Part shown: piece by piece, positions 1-5,769 of the stretch
Layout of the letters: every line of letters begins with the position of its first letter
Position numbering within the stretch: position 1 is the first letter of the stretch
Origin: DASVEE01 sp036399695
GTDB taxonomy: Bacteria > Acidobacteriota > Thermoanaerobaculia > Gp7-AA8
Assembly: GCA_036399695.1 (NCBI GenBank)
Contig: DASWMP010000207.1
Coordinates: 1-12,206, forward strand
Reading direction: 5' to 3'
DNA length: 12,206 bases
Position numbers and translations under genes: made by a program
The notes under the pieces: generated by a model
The model's input: only the letters and a program-made list of their open reading frames with translations
Told to the model about the DNA's origin: nothing
Database searches by the model: none

Positions 1-26
1 GGCGCCGTACTTTGCAGTACGGCGCC
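1..26. terminator. Perfect 10-bp-stem hairpin downstream of the secreted-protein gene
   Basis: GGCGCCGTAC and GTACGGCGCC form a perfect inverted repeat around a 6-base loop. It lies 17 bases past the minus-strand stop codon at 44-46, where a transcription terminator is expected. The window ends at the hairpin, so a following U-tract for the minus-strand transcript cannot be seen. It could be an intrinsic terminator, a 3' end-protecting hairpin, or one arm of a longer repeat cut by the window edge. The inverted repeat is seen directly; the terminator role is inferred from position. Confidence 0.5.
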
Positions 27-43
27 GCGCCGGTCGGACAGCG

Positions 44-733
44 TCAGTAGATGGGCTGCTCTTCGCAGTACCGGCAGGTGAACACGCGGCAGGTGCAGGT
101 GGTGGGATTCCAGATGTTACCGTTCGCCTCGCAGGCGTCGCGCTGCGCCTCCTTGCCGGCGCACGGATCGGGGATCTCGTCGAAAATGAACGACCCGCCG
201 ACGGGCAGGCTCCACGAGCTGCCCTGATTCTGGAAGGTGCAGCACGGCGGATATTCGCCGTTCACCGTGTAATAGAAGCCGTAGTTCTGGCTGTACCAGT
301 AGGTGAGAGGCGTACCACGGGGATCGTTCGACGCCATCGCGTAGCCCACGATGCCCTGGTAGCGGTAGTTGCCGCCGTGGTTGGCGTAGTAGATGGAGTA
401 GTAATAGTAAATCCGGGGGCTCTGGTCGACCTGCCAGCGGTAGACGGGCGTCAGCCCCTGTCCCGCGCGCGGGGTGTAGCCCGGCACGACGGGGACGATG
501 TCGGCCTGACCGACGAACGGCTGGTACGCGTAGTTGTACGGGTTGCCCGTTCCCTCGCTGAAGTTGCTGGTCAGGAAGTGGCCGAGGGTTGCGTTCTGTG
601 TAATGAAGCGGTGGAACGGCGTCGCCTGTACCGTGATGCTGCTCTGGGCAAAGGCGCTTTGTGAAATCCCCACTGAAGCGACGAGCAGCAGCGCGAGACA
701 AAGCAGTTTCATCGACGCGGTTTTCTTCACCAT
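44..733 (-). CDS. Secreted Tyr/Cys-rich protein, possibly DUF5648-like repeats
   Basis: This 229-residue protein is predicted to be exported. Residues 1-29 are a signal peptide (MVKKT basic head, LLCLALLLVASVG core, probable cleavage AFA|QSS). The start at 733 is chosen because GGGAGG sits 5 bases upstream of the ATG on the minus strand; an in-frame ATG at 862 would put 43 charged residues before the signal peptide. The mature part has two loosely similar segments (residues about 40-65 and 98-157), of the type HRFxT..GHFLTSNFSE and YRW...YYYYSIYYAN..YRYQGIVGYAMAS..GTPLTYWYS. These recall the lectin-like DUF5648 repeats of secreted bacterial proteins, but only weakly. The C-terminal 40 residues are cysteine-rich (C191, C201, C213, C215, C220, C223, plus C164-C165), suggesting disulfides. 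Function unknown. A REP-like hairpin and a 222-bp leader separate it from the permease, so it is probably transcribed alone. Confidence 0.8.
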   Translation of the reverse strand: MVKKTASMKLLCLALLLVASVGISQSAFAQSSITVQATPFHRFITQNATLGHFLTSNFSEGTGNPYNYAYQPFVGQADIVPVVPGYTPRAGQGLTPVYRWQVDQSPRIYYYYSIYYANHGGNYRYQGIVGYAMASNDPRGTPLTYWYSQNYGFYYTVNGEYPPCCTFQNQGSSWSLPVGGSFIFDEIPDPCAGKEAQRDACEANGNIWNPTTCTCRVFTCRYCEEQPIY

Positions 734-738
734 AAATA

Positions 739-744
739 CCTCCC
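739..744 (-). promoter_or_regulatory. Ribosome binding site deciding the start at 733
   Basis: GGGAGG on the minus strand, 5 bases before the ATG at 733-731. It supports the 229-residue form that begins directly with a signal peptide over the longer in-frame form from 862. Confidence 0.75.
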
Positions 745-809
745 AGGTATTCGAGGGCATTGGCACTATCGGAAAGCGGGACGTGAATCGGTCTTCGTTC
801 CTTTGAGGG

Positions 810-861
810 CACCTCCTTACGGCGTGGTTTCGATTGTCAGCTCGTGATGCTGATGAAACCA
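810..861 (-). other. Leader with dyad and an orphan perfect Shine-Dalgarno
   Basis: In the 222-bp gap upstream of the secreted protein the minus strand carries a 7-bp dyad, TGGTTTC (861-855) pairing with GAAACCA (831-825). Inside it is a CAGC/GCTG stem around a 7-base loop. Directly downstream, at 819-810, is TAAGGAGGTG, a full match to the anti-Shine-Dalgarno sequence of 16S rRNA. No ATG, GTG or TTG lies at a normal distance after it, and the gene starts about 77 bases further on. It may be a structured 5' leader, a ribosome standby site or the relic of a lost leader peptide. I do not recognise a known riboswitch class. Confidence 0.3.
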
Positions 862-925
862 TGCGCGCAGGAGACGGCGATCCCTCGAACGGGGGGTATG
901 GAGAGCAGTTTTTACGGCGGAATCG

Positions 926-948
926 CGGAGTGCGGTGGCCGCCGCACT
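926..948. repeat. REP-like hairpin behind the permease
   Basis: A 7-bp stem, AGTGCGG/CCGCACT, with a 6-base loop (929-948). The 14 bases at 926-939 (CGGAGTGCGGTGGC) match the start of the 32-bp REP arm found at 2521-2598 and 12170-12201, so this looks like a diverged or partial member of that family. It lies 7 bases past the permease stop on the minus strand. No U-tract follows on that strand, so an intrinsic terminator is not supported, although REP-type hairpins in this position often stabilise transcript 3' ends. Confidence 0.5.
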
Positions 949-955
949 TCAGGAC

Positions 956-2473
956 TCAGCCGCGCGCCACGCCCGGTCCCGCGAACACCTTCCTCCGCCA
1001 GCCGAACCAATACACCGCCATTACGAGCGCGAGCGCGAGCATCGTCCAGAGCACCAGTTCGTTCGGCGGGAGCACGAACACGATGGCGATGAAGATGCAC
1101 CAGATGATGGCGATGGCGTTGATGGCCGGGCCGAAGCGGCCGAGGCTCCAGTGCGCCAGGTCGCGCGGCACGCGGTTGCGGAAGTTCAGCCAGATCGGGA
1201 TGACGTACGCGAGATAGAGCGCGATCGTGCTGATCGACGTCACGACCGAGAACGCGGCCGCGTACAGGCAGACCAGCACGGCCAGTATACTGGTGATCAG
1301 GATCGCCCAGACCGGCGTGTGACGTCGGCCGCTGACCCGCTTGAGCAGCGAGGCGCCCGGCATACCGTCATCACGGGCGAAGGCGTACCACATGCGTCCC
1401 ATCGAGGTGATGGACGCCGCGCCGCACAGCCACATGGCGCCGCCGATGATGACGGCGATCGTATTCGCCATCGCGCGCGGCAGGTTCTGCGAAACGATGT
1501 AGAGCACCGGGTAAGGATCGGCCGCGGTGCGGGCGACGTCGCCATTCGGGATGCACCACGTCAGGACCATCAGCATCAGATAGCCGACGACCGCCGAGAC
1601 GGCCACGGAGAGAAAGATCCCCCAGGCGGAGTTCAGGCGGGCCATCTTCGTCTCTTCGGCCACGTGAGCGGAGGCGTCGTAGCCGGTGTACGTCCACTGC
1701 GCCTGCAGCAGCGCGAGGACGAACAGCAGCATCGGCGGCGACGCTCTGTACAGCTCCTGCAGCGGCGGAAGGAGGCGCAGGAGGAGCGAGCCTGTCGAGT
1801 AATCGCCCGCCACGATTGTCGTCGCCGGCGCTGCGCTGGGTGCATAGGAGAAGAGGAACGCGCCGCTGTTGTGATGCGTGCCGAACAGCGTCAACAGAAT
1901 CGTGATCAGGAGCACGCCGCCGATGTGCCACCAGACGCTGACGTCACTGAGCAGGGCCGTGATGCGGATGCCGTAGACGTTGATGAGCACCTGCGGAATC
2001 ATGATCACGACCATGACGCCCACCTGAAACAGCCAGGTGGTGTACAGCGGATCGGGAGGCAGACCGAAGATCGTGGTGGTGGCGCCGATGAGATAGATCG
2101 CCGCGGCGATGTTGATGCCGGCCGTGATCGTCACCTGCCCGATCATGTTCAGCCACGCCGTGACCCACGCCCAGCCGCGGCCGCCCAGGCGAAAGGCCCA
2201 GAAGTAGAGCCCTCCGGCCGTCGGATACGCCGAGGCGATCTCCGCCATCGAGGCCGCGACGGCCAGGGTGAAGAGGCTGACGACAGGCCAGCCGACGGAG
2301 TTGACGATCGGCCCGGCCAGCTTGAGCCCATACCCGTACAGCAGCACGGCACCCGTGAGGATCGAGATGATGGAGAAAGAGATGGCGAAGTTCGAGAAGC
2401 CACCCATCTCCCGGAACAGTTGCTGCGCGTATCCGAGAGAGCGGAGGTACTCCTCGTCATCACTTTCGTGCAT
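956..2473 (-). CDS. APC-superfamily amino acid/amine permease
   Basis: A 505-residue inner-membrane secondary transporter with about 12 hydrophobic segments, the usual APC length and layout. Family signatures in order are: the TM1 region ISFSIISILTGAVLLYGYGL (31-50); SAYPTAGGLYFWAF (81-94), the conserved S/T-A-G-G-x-Y-x-W element between TM2 and TM3; YTGYDASAHVAEETKMA (262-278), the GYD...EET block characteristic of the ACT branch that includes yeast Uga4 and Hnm1; and GRMWYAFARDDGMPGA (359-374). Members of this branch import amino acids, GABA or choline, usually by proton or sodium symport; the substrate here cannot be read from sequence. The ATG at 2473 is preferred over an in-frame TTG at 2533, because the TTG lies inside a repeat palindrome and would add 20 residues atypical of the family. 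No strong Shine-Dalgarno is visible at 2473. It is separated from the upstream same-strand gene by 151 bp containing a REPIN-like element. Confidence 0.93.
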   Translation of the reverse strand: MHESDDEEYLRSLGYAQQLFREMGGFSNFAISFSIISILTGAVLLYGYGLKLAGPIVNSVGWPVVSLFTLAVAASMAEIASAYPTAGGLYFWAFRLGGRGWAWVTAWLNMIGQVTITAGINIAAAIYLIGATTTIFGLPPDPLYTTWLFQVGVMVVIMIPQVLINVYGIRITALLSDVSVWWHIGGVLLITILLTLFGTHHNSGAFLFSYAPSAAPATTIVAGDYSTGSLLLRLLPPLQELYRASPPMLLFVLALLQAQWTYTGYDASAHVAEETKMARLNSAWGIFLSVAVSAVVGYLMLMVLTWCIPNGDVARTAADPYPVLYIVSQNLPRAMANTIAVIIGGAMWLCGAASITSMGRMWYAFARDDGMPGASLLKRVSGRRHTPVWAILITSILAVLVCLYAAAFSVVTSISTIALYLAYVIPIWLNFRNRVPRDLAHWSLGRFGPAINAIAIIWCIFIAIVFVLPPNELVLWTMLALALVMAVYWFGWRRKVFAGPGVARG

Positions 2474-2520
2474 GGCGATATCGTAGCGGAGTGAGCCGCA
2501 GGCGGATGCGGTGGAGTTGA

Positions 2521-2598
2521 TCTCGGAGTGCAATGGCGAATGCCACCGCTCTGCTACACGTGTACGAGAGCGGTGGCGTTCGCCACCGCACTCCGAGA
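2521..2598. repeat. REPIN-like 78-bp palindrome (family A)
   Basis: Two 32-bp arms, 2521-2552 and 2567-2598, face each other and differ at three positions. They flank a 14-bp spacer that itself holds the palindrome TACACGTGTA (2555-2564), so the whole element is symmetric about 2559/2560. Each arm also folds on itself through GCGGTGGCG/CGCCACCGC. The reverse complement of the right arm is identical over 32 bases to 12170-12201. This is the architecture of a REPIN, two inverted REP sequences spread by RAYT-type transposases. No RAYT gene lies in the window. The element occupies the gap between the membrane-protein and permease genes. Confidence 0.85.
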
Positions 2599-2624
2599 CC
2601 GATCCCGCAAACTGGCGTCGCCGG

Positions 2625-3407
2625 CTATGCGGCGGGCGACGGGACGGGCTGGGTTTCGGCGGGCAGGCAGGCGGCGGTGGAGATGGCGGCGCTGCTGACC
2701 GTCAGGCTGAGGAGGTAGCCGCCCAGCATCAGCCAGAAGAGGAGACCACCTTCGAAGAGGTTGCCGCAGTCGCGGCAGTGGCGAAGCGGCGCGCCGACGA
2801 TCTCGCTGACGAAGAACCAGGGCACGAGCACGACGGTCGTGATGAGGGTGGTCTGCAGGAATCCGGGTGCGGTGGCCGGCGCGTAGCCCATCAGCCGCGC
2901 CGGCAGGAGCAGGGCGGTGGCGCCGAACCAGAGGGCGAGCATCGCAAAGGCGCGGAAGTCGACGCGGACGTCACGAGTGGCCGGCAGGAGATCACTCAGG
3001 GCGAACGCAGCGGCGAACACGAGCGCCGCGGCGCAGGTGAGCAGGCCCGCTCCGCGGAGTGCGCGGCGCAACACTTTGCCGCGAGCGAAGCCGGCGCGAC
3101 GGCGCAACAGCCACGCCGTCAGGATGAGCGCGACGAGGGCGTGAAAAAAGAACATTGTCGACACCATCAAGGTGTAGCCGAAGAGGTCGCGGGCCTGGTC
3201 GCGCGCGTCCGGCGCTTCGGCGTTCCGGATGAAGTCGAGGGGGCCGCGCGGCGGCTCGGGCGGGGAGATCGCCTGCAAGACGAAGCCGGCGACCTGCGGC
3301 ACCACGATCTGAATGGCAAGGCAGACGAACGCCATCAGGATGGCGGGGCCGAATCCAAGCGCGAATTGCTTCAGGCTCTGGTTCAACAGCCGGAACACCT
3401 TCAGCAT
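2625..3407 (-). CDS. Six-helix integral membrane protein of unknown function
   Basis: A 260-residue protein I do not recognise. Hydrophobic segments at about 17-37, 79-101, 120-139, 153-173, 183-204 and 221-245 predict six membrane helices. A polar, proline-rich loop (residues 48-75) lies between the first two, and a CRDC pair (C211, C214) lies before the last. The tail is short and Ala/Pro-rich. The start is well supported: GGGGAGGG sits 3 bases before the ATG on the minus strand. Only 35 bp separate it from the stop of the upstream erythromycin-esterase-family gene, so the two are probably cotranscribed. A basic stretch after the second helix (LRRRAGFARGKVLRRALR) suggests a cytoplasmic loop. 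No transporter or enzyme motif is visible. Confidence 0.8.
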   Translation of the reverse strand: MLKVFRLLNQSLKQFALGFGPAILMAFVCLAIQIVVPQVAGFVLQAISPPEPPRGPLDFIRNAEAPDARDQARDLFGYTLMVSTMFFFHALVALILTAWLLRRRAGFARGKVLRRALRGAGLLTCAAALVFAAAFALSDLLPATRDVRVDFRAFAMLALWFGATALLLPARLMGYAPATAPGFLQTTLITTVVLVPWFFVSEIVGAPLRHCRDCGNLFEGGLLFWLMLGGYLLSLTVSSAAISTAACLPAETQPVPSPAA

Positions 3408-3410
3408 CGT

Positions 3411-3418
3411 CCCTCCCC
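3411..3418 (-). promoter_or_regulatory. Strong ribosome binding site for the membrane protein
   Basis: GGGGAGGG on the minus strand, 3 bases before the ATG at 3407. It lies in the 35-bp gap after the esterase-family gene, which fixes this start and shows that the membrane protein has its own translation signal within a shared transcript. Confidence 0.75.
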
Positions 3419-3442
3419 TGCTGGCAGTGTAACTTTACCCGG

Positions 3443-4723
3443 TCATTTGCAGGGCGGCCAGCCGATCACGTGCATCGCTGGTGAGCGGGCCAGAAAGAGG
3501 ATGCCGTCAAAGTCGGCGAACGGCCGGAACCTGAAGGCCGACATCGGCAGGACGTGATACTGGCGCACGCCGCCGAGGGGGCGGGCGAGCATGGTCTGAT
3601 GGCCGTACGTCGCCAGCCGTTCTTCGACCGACCCCGGAGTGCGCGGGCCGAGGCCGCAGACGCCTGGCGCGCGGGCAACTTCCGATTCGTACGCGGTGAT
3701 CGCGAAGCTCACGTAGTCGGCGCCGAGGGCTGCTTCGAGATGGCTGCCGAGGGGCAGCTCACCGTCGGGCAGCAGATTCTGCGCGACGTGCACGTCGGCG
3801 GCCCAGAGCACGGTCTTCGCGCCCGGTGCTTTCATCGCGCGGCGCACGTGAAAGGCGTACGCCATGGCCTCGTCGCGATAGTTGAAGCCCTTGGCGAAGT
3901 CGTCGCGGATCTCGAAGATCTCCTCCTGATTCGCGCGCAGACCGATGACCCGCAGCATGGCGACGTCGAAGGCCTGTTGCGACGTGCGCTCGACGATGGT
4001 GCTGCGGTTGGCCTCGAGAAAGGACTCGACGCCGCTCAAGGCGCTGATGCAGGTGGCGTGGACCGCCGGCGGGACTTCGCCGAACGGATGGGTCAGGCCG
4101 AACGCCTTTTCGCACGACCCGAGGCCGGTCAGGCGCGGGTCGGTCTGGGGCACGCCGAAATCGCGCAGCAACGCCACGAGCGCCGGGCCGTCCTTATCGG
4201 GTTGCTGGATGTCGAACCCGAAGACGGTGAGGCGATCCGCCGGATCGGGGTGCATGCTGTTCCACTCGCACATCCAGCGGACCATGTCCGCGTACTCGGT
4301 GCTGTACCAGACGACGTGCTCGTCGCGAATGGCGCTTTCGGCGGTGCCGGAGCAGGTCTGGACGTAGGTGTTCGTCCGCTCGACCGCTTCCCAGTTGCTC
4401 TCGATGGCGAAGGCCCGGAAACCCTTCTCCTCGACGAGGAAGCGGAAGAGCCGGTGCTTCATGAGGTAGAAGCCGCCCGACGTGTGGAAGCTCTCGCCGA
4501 GGCCGACGACGTCCGCGTCGCCGACGATCGCGCCGAACGGCGCGAGATCGTCCGTGGCGGGAAGCGCCGGGTCGTAACCGGCGAGCTGGTGGACCTCCAG
4601 CCGGGTCTCGGCAGGACGTACGGCCCGCTGGCGGCCAGTGGCGGACGACTGCGCGTCGGCGCTGGCGGCGGCGAGCGTCAGTGAGGTGATGAAAGCGAGC
4701 AGCAGGCAGCGGCGAGCGAGCAT
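3443..4723 (-). CDS. Secreted erythromycin-esterase-family protein
   Basis: A 426-residue member of the erythromycin esterase family (Pfam PF05139). Studied relatives such as EreA and EreB hydrolyse the macrolide lactone, but most members have no known substrate. A signal peptide is evident (residues 1-24, ADA|QSS), unlike the cytosolic resistance enzymes, so it should act outside the cytoplasm. Family landmarks are DVVGLGESFH (71-80; E77 and H80 match the Glu and general-base His of the GESxH motif), KHRLFRFLVEEKGFRAFAIESNW (89-111, with E108) and FNYRDEAMAYAFH (280-292). The usual W-A-H-N-x-H motif reads WAADVH (307-312): the second His (H312) remains, but the first His and the Asn are replaced by Ala309 and Asp310. 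The position usually holding Arg near residue 89 is Lys. Macrolide esterase activity is therefore doubtful; another ester or amide substrate, or a non-catalytic role, is possible. Upstream lies the 1-kb repeat region. Confidence 0.88.
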   Translation of the reverse strand: MLARRCLLLAFITSLTLAAASADAQSSATGRQRAVRPAETRLEVHQLAGYDPALPATDDLAPFGAIVGDADVVGLGESFHTSGGFYLMKHRLFRFLVEEKGFRAFAIESNWEAVERTNTYVQTCSGTAESAIRDEHVVWYSTEYADMVRWMCEWNSMHPDPADRLTVFGFDIQQPDKDGPALVALLRDFGVPQTDPRLTGLGSCEKAFGLTHPFGEVPPAVHATCISALSGVESFLEANRSTIVERTSQQAFDVAMLRVIGLRANQEEIFEIRDDFAKGFNYRDEAMAYAFHVRRAMKAPGAKTVLWAADVHVAQNLLPDGELPLGSHLEAALGADYVSFAITAYESEVARAPGVCGLGPRTPGSVEERLATYGHQTMLARPLGGVRQYHVLPMSAFRFRPFADFDGILFLARSPAMHVIGWPPCK

Positions 4724-4854
4724 GTCGGCGTCCGTCTTTTCGTCTGATTTTGGTAGATGGACAGTATGGCGTGGATCGACGGGGGAAGGCCGGAGGAAGC
4801 GGTGGCAGGACTGTGACGAAAGTTGCGGCCCGCCTCGACGAACCGCCGTCGAGG

Positions 4855-5386
4855 AACGAGCCGGCGCTGACGGGGGAAGAAAAACCGCTGGCGAGCGAAG
4901 AAAAACCGCTACCAGGGGAGGAAAAAATCGCTTCCAACTTGAGCGTGATCGCTACCAGCGGAAGAGAAATCGCTACCACGGGACGCAGAATCGCGTGCGC
5001 GTGAAGAAGAAACCGCTGCCAGGTGAACTGATTTCGCTTCCGCGGCAAGCGTGAAAGCCTCCCCTGCAGCGATTCCTTCCTCCGCTGCAAGCGGTCGCCC
5101 TTGCGGTGGTAGCGTTGACGGTTACCGTGGCAGCGGTCGCGCTTCCCGTGGTAACGATGGCGCTTCCCGTGGCAGCGGTCGCGCTTCCCGTGGCAGCGAT
5201 TCGCGCTCGCCGTGGCAGCGATCACGGTTGCCGTGGAAGCGATTCGCGCGTCCGGTGGAAGCGATCACGCTTCCCATCGCAGCGATCACGGTTGCCGTGG
5301 AAGCGAATCGCGCTTGCCGTGGTAGCGGCCACGGTTGCCGTGGAAGCGATGGCGCTTGCCGTGGCAGCGATTCGGCGCTTCCCGTG
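4855..5386. repeat. Degenerate 21-22 bp tandem array, about 25 units
   Basis: About 25 head-to-tail units share an anchor GCT/GGT/GCC at 4866, 4887, 4908, 4930, 4951, 4972, 4993, 5015, 5036, 5057, 5078, 5099, 5120, 5141, 5162, 5183, 5205, 5226, 5248, 5269, 5290, 5312, 5333, 5354 and 5377. Of the 24 intervals, 18 are 21, five are 22 and one is 23, a mean of 21.3 bp. In the right half the consensus is near GNAGCGATCGCGCTTCCCGT. In the left half the same phase carries A-tracts (GAAGAAAAACCGCT). Unit sequence varies widely but spacing hardly at all. A weaker unit may exist near 4845. There are no unique spacers, so this is not CRISPR, and the mixed 21/22 lengths rule out a coding heptapeptide repeat. 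Confidence 0.85.
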
Positions 5387-5451
5387 AAAGCCCGCTCCGG
5401 GGGCGCCAGCGTCGTAGCCCCGGGCGCAAGCCCCAACGGCGTCAACTTTAG

Positions 5452-5555
5452 ATGTGGGACAGACACTCTTGTCTGTCCCGTGCACCCGAACGGCCGCTTG
5501 TCTGGAGGAATGGACTCGGGGGTGGGCCGGACAGACAGGAGTGTCTGTCCCACAT
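5452..5555. repeat. REPIN-like 104-bp palindrome (family B)
   Basis: Two 27-bp arms, 5452-5478 and 5529-5555, are inverted repeats with one mismatch, separated by 50 bp. Each arm folds into its own 9-bp stem, GGACAGACA/TGTCTGTCC, with a 4-base loop (CTCT in one, GGAG in the other). The sequence is unrelated to family A. Chance translations of such repeats give strings like GTDKSVCPT and GQTLLSV, which I recall from many spurious ORFs in Planctomycetota, Verrucomicrobiota and Acidobacteriota genomes. That suggests a widespread dispersed element, but it is memory and not a search result. No transposase is linked to it here. Confidence 0.8.
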
Positions 5556-5619
5556 GACGGTGTAACCCCCGAGCGGATGCGCTCATCACACGGTCCGGTC
5601 AATACCACCCTAAGTTGCT

Positions 5620-5640
5620 CGACAACGGACAACCGGCAAC
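5620..5640. repeat. Three-unit heptamer repeat (NGRCAAC)
   Basis: CGACAAC, GGACAAC and CGGCAAC follow one another without gaps. It is short and could be chance, but a second heptamer array begins about 34 bp downstream in the same intergenic region. Confidence 0.4.
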
Positions 5641-5673
5641 ACCGGGCCGAACGGGGCGGAGACCCGAGGTAGA

Positions 5674-5712
5674 AACCAAAAACCAAAAACCAACAACCAA
5701 AAACCAAAAACC
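5674..5712. repeat. CCAAAAA heptamer microsatellite
   Basis: CC pairs occur every 7 bp at 5676, 5683, 5690, 5697, 5704 and 5711, joined by AAAAA except for one AACAA unit. That makes about 5.5 units of a purely A/C strand. It lies 58 bp upstream of the macroglobulin start codon, so copy-number change by slipped-strand mispairing could alter promoter or leader spacing. No regulatory effect is shown. Confidence 0.8.
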
Positions 5713-5769
5713 ACCCCCGTCCCCCTCCCTGGTTACCTTTCTGCCCGGTCGCTGGTCTAATCGCCTGAC

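Larger units (their letters stand above)
4724..5769. other. Non-coding repeat-filled gap between divergent genes
   Basis: This 1046-bp stretch lies between the divergently transcribed esterase-family gene and the macroglobulin gene and must hold both promoters. No convincing -35/-10 pair stands out. Apart from 4724 to about 4845 it is nearly all repeats: the 21-22 bp array, a REPIN-like palindrome and two heptamer arrays. Short open frames across it on both strands are artefacts; their apparent 7-residue repeats come from the 21-bp period, and the frame breaks wherever a unit is 22 or 23 bp. A small GGGC-GCAA-GCCC hairpin lies near 5421-5432. No gene is called here. Confidence 0.75.

Noticed and set aside
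935..2494. Long plus-strand open frame over the permease
   Set aside because: Its composition (Arg, Asp, His, Gln) is that of a shadow frame; the minus strand encodes a full APC permease with all family motifs.
2474..2533. Longer permease form starting at TTG 2533
   Set aside because: It would start inside the REPIN arm, has no ribosome binding site and adds 20 residues unlike the family. The ATG at 2473 gives the usual N-terminus.
4194..5225. Minus-strand frame with a repeated CHGKRDR-type heptapeptide
   Set aside because: The peptide repeat reflects the 21-bp DNA period. Units of 22 bp shift the frame, and the rest of the frame overlaps the esterase-family gene out of frame.
4855..5386. 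CRISPR array
   Set aside because: The units are contiguous, with no unique spacers between them, and are degenerate along their whole length. No cas gene is nearby.
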